Source: Pseudomonadota bacterium (GTDB lineage Bacteria; Myxococcota_A; Bradymonadia; UBA4248). From it: a stretch of 10,174 nt of DNA. The translations under genes and the position numbers were made by a program. The DNA is taken from assembly GCA_009786045.1 (NCBI GenBank), contig WQTY01000041.1:1-10174 (forward strand). The letters are read 5' to 3'. Shown here in pieces: positions 1 to 6,738 of the stretch. The first letter of the stretch is position 1; every line of letters begins with the position of its first letter. The notes beneath the pieces were generated by a model. It was not told the DNA's origin. It searched no databases and was given only the letters and a program-made list of their open reading frames with translations.

Positions 1-20
1 CTCAATCGCCGGCCCCGCAA

Positions 21-37
21 CGCCCCGCTTTGGGGCG
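21..37. repeat. GC-rich hairpin downstream of the PHP-like gene
   Basis: CGCCCC (21-26) and GGGGCG (32-37) form a perfect 6-bp stem around a 5-base loop. It lies about 50 bases past the stop of the minus-strand PHP-like gene. No T-tract follows on either strand, so it is not a standard intrinsic terminator. It may belong to the same repeat cluster as the palindrome at 54-73. Confidence 0.5.
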
Positions 38-53
38 GGGGATAACTCTGTAC

Positions 54-73
54 GGGCGTAGCACGCTACGCCC
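54..73. repeat. Perfect 9-bp palindrome, REP/MITE-like hairpin
   Basis: GGGCGTAGC (54-62) and GCTACGCCC (65-73) are perfect inverted copies separated by 2 bases. The stem is 14 bases past the stop codon of the minus-strand PHP-like gene and has no T-run after it. Short, GC-rich palindromes of this kind at gene ends are typical of dispersed repeat families (inference). It may also stabilise or end the mRNA. Confidence 0.6.
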
Positions 74-78
74 CTGCC

Positions 79-99
79 GGTCATTGGTCACTGGTCACT
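79..99. repeat. Three tandem heptamers GGTCAYT overlapping a stop codon
   Basis: GGTCATT (79-85), GGTCACT (86-92) and GGTCACT (93-99) are three contiguous 7-base units, the first with one change. The minus-strand PHP-like gene ends inside this array: its last codons (Ser-Asp-Gln-stop) are read from the repeat. This suggests the repeat supplied the present C-terminus. Confidence 0.65.
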
Positions 100-2895
100 A
101 TCTACACACGGCCTGTAATGCTTCTCAAGCCACTCAACAAACGGTTCGTGTGAATTCCCGATGAAGTCCGTCAAAATCGTCAGATTCTCGGCAGGATAAT
201 ACTCCAGGATGACGTACGTCAGGTTCTCAAGCGACCCTTCCGTCTTGAAGCCGCAGGCAACAAGCGAGTTTGCGCGATGGATGCTGGCAACTTCCGTGTC
301 GGATAGACGCCTGGTGCCGGATTTTGGCATGGCCATGAACTTTTGCATCGCCTTTCTTCCCTGCTGGTACTTCGCCCAGAAAAACAACACATCAATTCGG
401 GCAATGAGAGCCTCAAGGCCATGGGCCGATACTATCTGGCGATAGACCTCACTGAGCGCTTTGCGCGCCAGACGATGCTGGCGGATATTCTTAACGGTTC
501 CTTCGATCAGCCCTGCCACCACTTCACTCCAGATCTTGGCCTGAACGATATCGGGTACGCCAAGCGGCGTCAGGCCATAGGATCCCAGCGTTGCAAGCGG
601 CCACGACAAAACCGTTCTGAAGAAGTTTCCCCTGATCGCAGCCTTGTCAAAACCTCGAAGCGTGTTGTGTGTCGCCAGATACAAACCATTGGCAAAAGCA
701 ATGCACCAGAATTTGACGAACGTAAAAAGCAAACCATCAAGCTCCCAAAACATCCCCCACGTCTGGTCAAACCCCCATTTGACAAGGGTCAGGATCGGCA
801 CCGAAAATCCCGTAAAAAACAGCGAAGTACACAGATTGACCCGATCCACATTGCCAAGCCGCCAGGAACGGGGCGTCAGACCCGAAGCCGCAATGAGATC
901 GACAATCGCATTGCGAAACGCTGTAATGCCAAGCCAAAACAAAGCAAATGGCAGCCCAAGGAAATAGAAGGCCGGGATGAAGCCAATCCCCATCATGATG
1001 ATGTTTTTCAGATGATCATTGGCATAGCGCCACACCCGAAGCGGTGTCATCCGCTTCACATCCGGCTCATCCCCTACGAGATTGGGCACATTGAGCTGAG
1101 TAGAAGCCAACAGATAAACAGCCTTGGTCTCGTTCGACTCTACATTGACGGCCTGATCCTGAAGCAGCGCCGCCACCGGCTGGGGCACAATCGCATGTTT
1201 GTTGCGCTTGAGCAGTTTTAGTGAATCTGCTGTCAGACAGGACTCATGCACAAACCCCATGCCGGGAACGTTCGACGACCACCCCACAGCATCCGAAGAG
1301 CAGCGCATGTAAAATGGCCGCTCTTTCAAAAGGGCCATAACGCGTTCGATCTCATCAAGAGGATACGAAGACAGGCGCCACTCCCGAAACAGCGTCTGGA
1401 CCTGCACCGCCGTCCCTCGATGCAGTGTCCACATCAGCGAGGCAAAACGGCGGATCTCACCAGAATTGCGCTGCATCGCATCGACAAGATTAAAAACCTC
1501 CACATCCGTGATGGATGCACAATGGCGGAAAATAATCTCTACCCCCTTGCCAAATCCCTGAGAAAGCGGGTGCATAAACACGATATATCCACCGCATGAT
1601 GCCAAAAGCGGCAAAACCTCCAATTCATCCGAAAATGCAGAATCATAGTCTATCTGCATCTGAGGTGCGATGTAGGTTTCGTCGACTTTATCAGGCGTCA
1701 GCGTCTCATAAGCCCGGCGTGCTTCCTCATAGCGCTTGCGGCAACGCGCCGCTTCCCAGGCCGACGAAGCATCACGCGCCGCACGGCGCCGAAGCGAACG
1801 GTATTCATTTTTAAGATACAACACGCGCTTCAGTGCCACCGGCTTCATCGCCTGATACACCGCCCGTCCAAGGTGTATCCGGTTTGCATGGCCGTGCGCT
1901 GCCACTTGTGCGATAGTCTCCTCCGATAAAGGCGACATCTGAAGAATGGGCAAATCCGCGTACTGTTCGTTAAATGAATCCAGCCCCATGTCGTTGAACG
2001 TCGCCAGGAGCGACGAAATGGTCTCAGATCGCTTGCGTGCATTCTCACGAAGGCCGGCCCAAAATGGCTCCAGGCGCTCACTGTTATCATCCAGAAAACG
2101 GCTCAGAGTCTCATGCTGATCATTCTGTTTCGGTATGTAGAGATAGTGAAGACGTTCGTGCGCTCGCCCCACGCTGAACTCAATCCCAACCTGAATCCTG
2201 ATCCCCAGAATGCTGCCCGCAAGGAATACCTCTTCGTAGGTTTGACGCGATTCCAGGTCGTAATAGGCCACCGTGATGCGGGATATCCCCTTGATGAAGG
2301 CATCAAGCACCAGCTGGGTGGGCGATTTGCGGCCCTCCGTCATCGAATCGTGCACGTGATCATCCCACCCCAGACGCATCTCCGACAGCGTCGCCCCTGT
2401 CTCAGGAACCTCAATGAGATCAAGTTCCCTCAATAAACGGCGTATCACCGTCACCTGGCCATAGGATGCCTGCGTAAAATCACTCATCAGCTCAAGCTGA
2501 CGCCGCCGGTTTTCCCGATACTTCACCGCTGCCTTCATCAGGGCAATCTGCACGCGGGCTGTGTTGATGGGCATCGACAGATTCTTGGCATGCCAGACAT
2601 GGTGCATCAAAACCTGCAATGCTTCGATCCTGTCGACATAAGTCGGATGCTGGTTCAATGACACAAGCTTGATATAAGCTTCGGCAATCGTCAGACGACG
2701 TTTCGTGATGAGACGCGCAAACCCCGCAGGATGGGACATGGGCCGAAAAACGACATTCTCTGGCGCCGCAATTTCCGTATTCAGCATCTCGACAAGCGAT
2801 CGAACATTGCGGCTAAACGAAACCACATCAATAAAGCTGTCAAGAAAACTCGGCCGCCTTACCCTGAACTCACTGTCTTCTCTTCTTAATGACAT
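88..2895 (-). CDS. PHP-like (diverged metal hydrolase) protein with C-terminal membrane domain
   Basis: No named family recognised. Residues about 175-550 follow the order of PHP phosphoesterases such as TrpH/YciV: DDHVHD (178-183) then a T-E-G...SP turn, a diverged second motif VAYYD (209-213), GIEFS (237-241), H250, the R-x-H-x-x-R helix around H341, MHP (441-443) and SSDAVG (533-538). Thus H180, H182, E239, H250, H442 and D535 match expected metal ligands. The usual His of ITDHD is Tyr, and the final His after SD is Val, so metal binding may be partial. An Arg/Glu-rich, probably helical insert (about 355-400) splits the domain. Residues about 630-780 contain roughly four hydrophobic, probably membrane-spanning, segments; the last 150 residues are soluble. 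I chose the ATG at 2895 (935 aa) because GGGGGC lies just upstream; an ATG at 2937 would add 14 residues with no good ribosome site. Substrate unknown. Confidence 0.8.
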   Translation of the reverse strand: MSLRREDSEFRVRRPSFLDSFIDVVSFSRNVRSLVEMLNTEIAAPENVVFRPMSHPAGFARLITKRRLTIAEAYIKLVSLNQHPTYVDRIEALQVLMHHVWHAKNLSMPINTARVQIALMKAAVKYRENRRRQLELMSDFTQASYGQVTVIRRLLRELDLIEVPETGATLSEMRLGWDDHVHDSMTEGRKSPTQLVLDAFIKGISRITVAYYDLESRQTYEEVFLAGSILGIRIQVGIEFSVGRAHERLHYLYIPKQNDQHETLSRFLDDNSERLEPFWAGLRENARKRSETISSLLATFNDMGLDSFNEQYADLPILQMSPLSEETIAQVAAHGHANRIHLGRAVYQAMKPVALKRVLYLKNEYRSLRRRAARDASSAWEAARCRKRYEEARRAYETLTPDKVDETYIAPQMQIDYDSAFSDELEVLPLLASCGGYIVFMHPLSQGFGKGVEIIFRHCASITDVEVFNLVDAMQRNSGEIRRFASLMWTLHRGTAVQVQTLFREWRLSSYPLDEIERVMALLKERPFYMRCSSDAVGWSSNVPGMGFVHESCLTADSLKLLKRNKHAIVPQPVAALLQDQAVNVESNETKAVYLLASTQLNVPNLVGDEPDVKRMTPLRVWRYANDHLKNIIMMGIGFIPAFYFLGLPFALFWLGITAFRNAIVDLIAASGLTPRSWRLGNVDRVNLCTSLFFTGFSVPILTLVKWGFDQTWGMFWELDGLLFTFVKFWCIAFANGLYLATHNTLRGFDKAAIRGNFFRTVLSWPLATLGSYGLTPLGVPDIVQAKIWSEVVAGLIEGTVKNIRQHRLARKALSEVYRQIVSAHGLEALIARIDVLFFWAKYQQGRKAMQKFMAMPKSGTRRLSDTEVASIHRANSLVACGFKTEGSLENLTYVILEYYPAENLTILTDFIGNSHEPFVEWLEKHYRPCVDSDQ

Positions 2896-3090
2896 TGCCA
2901 GCCCCCAATGCGCGAAAAAAACCGAACAAACCACCATACCACGGCAAATCTAAAATGAAAGCCCCCTCCTCGAAGCACTTCCCAAGTACCGTCTTCATCC
3001 GAAACGCAAACGGTTTCTCCTTGACGCAAAAGAGGCAGACTGATACCGCGTTGGGCTGGTTGGATGTCGTTCACAGGCAGGCACAAGACG
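2896..3090. promoter_or_regulatory. Divergent control region between PHP-like gene and kinase
   Basis: About 195 bases separate two start codons pointing away from each other, so promoters for both genes should lie here. The only recognisable hexamer is TTGACG (3021-3026) on the plus strand, a good -35 match, but no convincing -10 sits 16-18 bases later. No promoter is assigned. A minus-strand reading frame crosses the gap (see findings). Confidence 0.35.
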
Positions 3091-5214
3091 ATGATAGGAA
3101 GAGTCATTGCGAACAGATATGCAATCGAGTCAGAAATAGGCCGCGGCGGCATGGCCGTGGTCTATCGCGCGACAGATCTGCGGCTCAAACGCGCTGTTGC
3201 CCTGAAAATTCTGCACCCTCACCTGGCCTCACAGCCAGACAGTGCCGAGCGTTTCCTGCGGGAATCTCAGGCCATCGCCAAACTGCATCATTCAAACATC
3301 ATCGAAATCTACGACTCCGCACAGGACATTGAAACCCAGTCCCAATTTATCGTCATGGAGCTCGTCGAGGGCACCACCCTGAGAGAATTCATCACGAATC
3401 ATCCCACGACGATCCCTGAAATGGGCATCGCCGTAGCGTGCTGCCTGTGCGACGCCCTCGAACATGCCCACCAGAGCGGCGTCATCCATCGAGATATCAA
3501 GCCAGAGAATATACTCATTTCTTCCGAGGGCGCTGTCAAACTCACAGACTTCGGCATAGCAAGGCTTCTCGATTCAGAACGCATGACTGCTTCCGGCAGT
3601 CTCCTGGGTTCTCCTGCACACATGCCCCCGGAAATCATCGAAGGCCAGGCTTACACCACGACCTGCGATATTTTCTCACTTGGCACCGTTCTCTACTACG
3701 CCATGACCAACGAGCTCCCCTTCAAAGGCAGCTCTCCCATGGCAGTTTTCAAAGCCATTCTCGACGTCAACTATCCGCCGCCAAGCCGGCTCAATATGAC
3801 CATCAGCCGACGCTGTGATCAAGTTGTGGCGCGCTGTCTGGCACGCCAGCCCGAGCAGCGCTTTTCCCAGGCCTCCGAACTGCGAGACGCCCTTGTAGAC
3901 TGTCTGCAGGAATCCGGACTCCAGGACTACGACACGCAACTGCGCGCATACTTCAAGGATCCTGAGGCCTATGCTGCACAAACCATTCCCATGCTCGTGC
4001 AGCGATACAACCAGGATGCCAGATTGCGCCTGCGCGAAAAACGCCTGCCGCTGGCCATCGAACTCCTCAACCGCATTCTGACTTACGATGCCGACAATCT
4101 CGACGCCAGAACCCTGCTGACGAGAATTCGAACTTCCCACCGCCGATGGCGCTTCGCCGTCTGCGCTGGAGGCATTGCTGCGGCGGCTTTGATCATTGGC
4201 CTCATCTTCGCTTTCAACGACGATCTCCCCAATATGCTGGCGCCTCCCTACGATGCCTCTGCTTCCACCACCATGGCACACGATGGCCTCTATCCTGCGG
4301 CACCTTCCAAAGACCACTCACAGGCTGCGCAGGCACTCAGTTCAGAACACACCGCAGAGACAAAAACGACCGCCACGGCAGAGAGTCCGCCCCTCCTTCT
4401 GGCAAATTTCCATGTGGCCCAGCCGTTATCCTGGTTTAACCTGCCGAGGGGCACTTCCGACAATGCTCCTGTCTCCCCTTCCGACACCGGCGACCAGGTT
4501 CCCGACCAGAAAAACATTCACGACGCCTCTGCTGCTACCGACCCGCCTGATACTTTGCACTCAGTTCCACCCAGACGACAAACTTCCAGGCGGTCTGAGT
4601 CTTCCAGACGGCCTGCCAGCGCCAGCGTTTCGCCATCCATTCCAGCCCCGGCCCAAGCCTCCATCCCCACCTACAACACGGCCAACGTCACGGCAGAACC
4701 CAAACCCGATCCGCTCATTCGAGTTGTTCAGCCCGTCTTCCCGCCGGATGCCTTTGCCATCGTTGCGGGCCAGCGCTTCGATGCCAGTCCATCGGGCAAC
4801 ATTCACCTATCCCTCCCGCCCGGCACACATCGCCTGACGCTCAATTGTCAGGATCGCTGTGTCAAACGCGTCATCTCCCTCGACGTCACGTCAAAACTCC
4901 ATGACACCACATTGGGCGTCATCTCTCTGGACTGGGCAGATGCAAACCTCATCCTCGTGCCTCCCGATGGCCGGGACCTCTATTTCGTCGCACGGCGCCT
5001 TGATGACAGAAACCACCGCATCTATCACCTTCTCGCGCGCTCCAATGCCATCGGTGGCTTCGGCACCTTCGGCAGGCCCATCCAAATCGAAATCTACGCC
5101 ATTCCCAAAAATAACGTTGTGACGAGTTATGATGCGGACGTCCTCGAACGCGCCAAATTCGCCTCAACGCGCGTTTACCTCTCTCCCGGGGAGACAAAAA
5201 CTATTCCGTTCTAG
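3091..5214 (+). CDS. Transmembrane Hanks-type Ser/Thr protein kinase
   Basis: Phosphorylates Ser/Thr on target proteins in the cytoplasm, probably in response to an outside signal. All core kinase motifs are present: glycine loop GRGGM (17-21), ATP lysine K39 (VALK), helix-C E58, catalytic loop HRDIKPEN (133-140; D135, N140), DFG (153-155), activation segment with T166, S168 and S174 leading to PPE (APE variant, 179-181), D193 and R257. Residues about 310-347 look like one TPR-type repeat. A single membrane helix (about 354-375) follows a basic HRRWR stretch, placing the C-terminal half outside the cytoplasm. That half is a Pro/Ser/Thr-rich linker (about 380-545), then beta-rich sequence with a PEGA-like pattern (about 548-605) and a final beta-rich stretch to 707. 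I chose the ATG at 3091 (AGGCAGG upstream, kinase fold starts at once); an ATG at 3064 would add 9 residues. Divergent from the PHP-like gene; a functional link is possible but unproven. Confidence 0.93.
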   Translation: MIGRVIANRYAIESEIGRGGMAVVYRATDLRLKRAVALKILHPHLASQPDSAERFLRESQAIAKLHHSNIIEIYDSAQDIETQSQFIVMELVEGTTLREFITNHPTTIPEMGIAVACCLCDALEHAHQSGVIHRDIKPENILISSEGAVKLTDFGIARLLDSERMTASGSLLGSPAHMPPEIIEGQAYTTTCDIFSLGTVLYYAMTNELPFKGSSPMAVFKAILDVNYPPPSRLNMTISRRCDQVVARCLARQPEQRFSQASELRDALVDCLQESGLQDYDTQLRAYFKDPEAYAAQTIPMLVQRYNQDARLRLREKRLPLAIELLNRILTYDADNLDARTLLTRIRTSHRRWRFAVCAGGIAAAALIIGLIFAFNDDLPNMLAPPYDASASTTMAHDGLYPAAPSKDHSQAAQALSSEHTAETKTTATAESPPLLLANFHVAQPLSWFNLPRGTSDNAPVSPSDTGDQVPDQKNIHDASAATDPPDTLHSVPPRRQTSRRSESSRRPASASVSPSIPAPAQASIPTYNTANVTAEPKPDPLIRVVQPVFPPDAFAIVAGQRFDASPSGNIHLSLPPGTHRLTLNCQDRCVKRVISLDVTSKLHDTTLGVISLDWADANLILVPPDGRDLYFVARRLDDRNHRIYHLLARSNAIGGFGTFGRPIQIEIYAIPKNNVVTSYDADVLERAKFASTRVYLSPGETKTIPF

Positions 5215-5280
5215 CACGCAACGGGCGGACACAATAGCGGCATGCGGACGCGCAATGCGCCCCCCTGCATTGTCCCCCGC

Positions 5281-5327
5281 AAAAAAATAAAAGGCGTGGC
5301 GTATCTGCCCAGGCAGATAGCCACGCC
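5281..5327 (-). terminator. Intrinsic terminator of the thymidine kinase-phosphatase gene
   Basis: Read on the minus strand, a long stem made of GGCGTGGC/GCCACGCC (8 bp; 5293-5300 with 5320-5327) and ATCTGCC/GGCAGAT (7 bp; 5303-5309 with 5312-5318), with a 2:1 internal bulge, is followed directly by TTTTATTTTTTT (5292 down to 5281). This is a textbook Rho-independent terminator about 60 bases past the stop of the minus-strand gene. On the plus strand no T-tract follows, so it would act less well for the kinase gene. Confidence 0.9.
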
Positions 5328-5335
5328 CGGCCGCG

Positions 5336-5360
5336 TATTGTTCGCCCAGGGCGAGCAATA
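5336..5360. repeat. 12-bp hairpin between convergent genes
   Basis: TATTGTTCGCCC (5336-5347) pairs with GGGCGAGCAATA (5349-5360), with one wobble position and a tight turn around A5348. It sits between the stop of the minus-strand gene and its T-tailed terminator, with no T-run of its own. It could protect the 3' end of the mRNA or help stop plus-strand transcription from the kinase gene. Confidence 0.55.
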
Positions 5361-5387
5361 GCGGACGAAACCATCGCATCAGCCGAT

Positions 5388-6500
5388 TCAGTCGATATGG
5401 CTGATAATTCGTTTGTGCGTCCAGTCAACCACCAGCACCGCACCGTTATTAATGAATCGGTCCTCACCAATGTGCCGTGAAATGGTTCGAATCACGCCGC
5501 CATGACAAACGACGAGGTGGCGGCCGGGTTTGAGAGATTCGAAAAAGCCCGTTACGCGCTTTGTCGTCTCTTCAACGCTTTCTCCGCCTGGCGCTTCAAA
5601 GGCGTTAAATTGATACAGCGATCTGACCCAATCCTGATCGACGTCTTCAATGCGTTTGCCCTCATAATCACCAAAGAAAATCTCACGCAAAGCCGGCGTA
5701 CGTTCGGGTTCACCACAGGCAAGACGCGCTGTCTCGACAGCTCTGTCAAGGTCAGAAGAATAGACCGAATCAAACTCGACATGTGCGAGTTTTTGACGAA
5801 GTGCCTTTGCCTGTTCAATGCCGACCGGCGTCATTTGTGCATTATGCCAGCCAGACAAAACGCCTGCCGCATTGGCATCTGTCTGTCCATGACGTACAAG
5901 CCAAAGCTCAACGGCCGGCAAACGCATGGGATTGCTGCGCGCTGTCCGTTCCTCATAGCACTGGCAGCACGAGGGCTGATAGAGCTCCTCCGAGCCAAGC
6001 TCGATCTCGTCCCCCGAAACACAGGCGCGGCCATTTCGAAGTTTGATGTTGAAAACCGCCTTTCGATTGCAAAACGCGCACGTCGTCTTGACCTCTTCGA
6101 TGCTGTCGGCAAGCTCCATCAGGCGCTTTGACCCCTCAAAGAGACGGGTCATAAAGTTCGTTCTGAGCCCGTAGCAAATGACCGGGATATTGAGTTCGAC
6201 GGTGATTCTTCGAAGCTGATGGATCACAAACTCACTCAAAAACTGGCACTCATCGACGAGCACGCAATCGATCCCCTTCATCCTGTCGATATCAATGACA
6301 GAATCCTCTGATACACACAAATCGGCCTCACGCTCAAGGCTCGCCCGGGATCGAATGGTCACCGCCCCAAAACGATCATCAAGACTTGGCTTAATGAGCA
6401 CCACGCGTTTGCCCTGTTGTTCGTAGTTATGGGCAACTGCCAGCAGATTGAGCGTCTTGGCGCTTCCGACGGCGCCGTAACGAAAATAGAGTTTTGCCAT
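5388..6500 (-). CDS. Fused type II thymidine kinase / histidine phosphatase
   Basis: Residues 1-186 are a near-complete type II thymidine kinase (thymidine + ATP to dTMP, salvage): P-loop GAVGSAKT (9-16), DECQF with base E84 (83-87), the YGLRTNF segment (110-116), zinc cysteines C141/C144 and C178/C181, and the substrate-loop Y174. Residues 197-370 are a branch-1 histidine phosphatase, resembling CobC/GpmB-type enzymes: LVRHG (201-205, phospho-His H204), SSDLDRA with R253, E273, and CHGG (332-335, H333). All catalytic residues of the second half are present. The linker is only about 10 residues; M192 may be the relic start of a once separate phosphatase, but no ribosome site precedes it. The P-loop has Ala14 where the Walker consensus has Gly. 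The start at 6500 is preceded by GGGTGA. The domains are confidently recognised; the phosphatase substrate is unknown. The kinase half alone would be called tdk. Confidence 0.92.
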   Translation of the reverse strand: MAKLYFRYGAVGSAKTLNLLAVAHNYEQQGKRVVLIKPSLDDRFGAVTIRSRASLEREADLCVSEDSVIDIDRMKGIDCVLVDECQFLSEFVIHQLRRITVELNIPVICYGLRTNFMTRLFEGSKRLMELADSIEEVKTTCAFCNRKAVFNIKLRNGRACVSGDEIELGSEELYQPSCCQCYEERTARSNPMRLPAVELWLVRHGQTDANAAGVLSGWHNAQMTPVGIEQAKALRQKLAHVEFDSVYSSDLDRAVETARLACGEPERTPALREIFFGDYEGKRIEDVDQDWVRSLYQFNAFEAPGGESVEETTKRVTGFFESLKPGRHLVVCHGGVIRTISRHIGEDRFINNGAVLVVDWTHKRIISHID

Positions 6501-6593
6501 GTGATTTCACCCATGCGGCATATGCGTTCTGTGCCATGCCATGCGTCCGAGGAAGTACGTGAATCAAAGAAAGCGTCACGCCAGCGAGAATTG

Positions 6594-6624
6594 CTTGTAT
6601 CATCCGTCATTGACGGAATACAAG
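6594..6624. promoter_or_regulatory. Large interrupted dyad in a divergent promoter region
   Basis: CTTGTAT (6594-6600) pairs with ATACAAG (6618-6624), and TCCGTCA (6603-6609) pairs with TGACGGA (6611-6617) around a single T; two extra bases on the left are the only flaw. This gives 14 matched pairs midway between the thymidine kinase fusion and the LysM gene. No T-tract follows, so an operator, or an RNA hairpin in the leader of the minus-strand gene, is more likely than a terminator. The regulator is unknown. Confidence 0.6.
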
Positions 6625-6662
6625 ATATTGGGCGAAGGGTGATCGGGAATGGGCAAAATGTA

Positions 6663-6691
6663 TTGTCAAAAGCGCTTGTTTTAGCTAGCAA
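6663..6691 (+). promoter_or_regulatory. Weak candidate promoter for the LysM gene
   Basis: TTGTCA (6663-6668) is a 5/6 match to a sigma70 -35 box, with TAGCAA (6686-6691) 17 bases later as a poor -10. On the opposite strand the same spot reads TTGACA (6669 to 6664), a perfect -35, but without a clear -10 for the thymidine kinase fusion. The position fits a divergent promoter, but the evidence is thin. Confidence 0.25.
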
Positions 6692-6738
6692 GGCGTTTGA
6701 GTGGCGCGGCATCGTGCCCGCTGGTTTTGGAGTTCAAA

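Noticed and set aside
343..1221. 292-codon open frame on the plus strand
   Set aside because: Antisense to the PHP-like gene; low-complexity Arg/Lys/Pro/His-rich product with no recognisable domain, as expected for a shadow frame.
3676..4317. 213-codon minus-strand frame and a 213-codon plus-strand frame at 4196-4837
   Set aside because: Both lie inside the Ser/Thr kinase gene in other frames and have no domain signature.
5388..5927. Internal start at Met192 giving a separate phosphatase
   Set aside because: The ATG at 5927 on the minus strand has no ribosome site at a useful distance (GAGGAA is about 20 bases away), so the fused product is preferred.
5502..6131. 209-codon open frame on the plus strand
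   Set aside because: Lies wholly antisense to the thymidine kinase-phosphatase fusion, whose motifs are clear.
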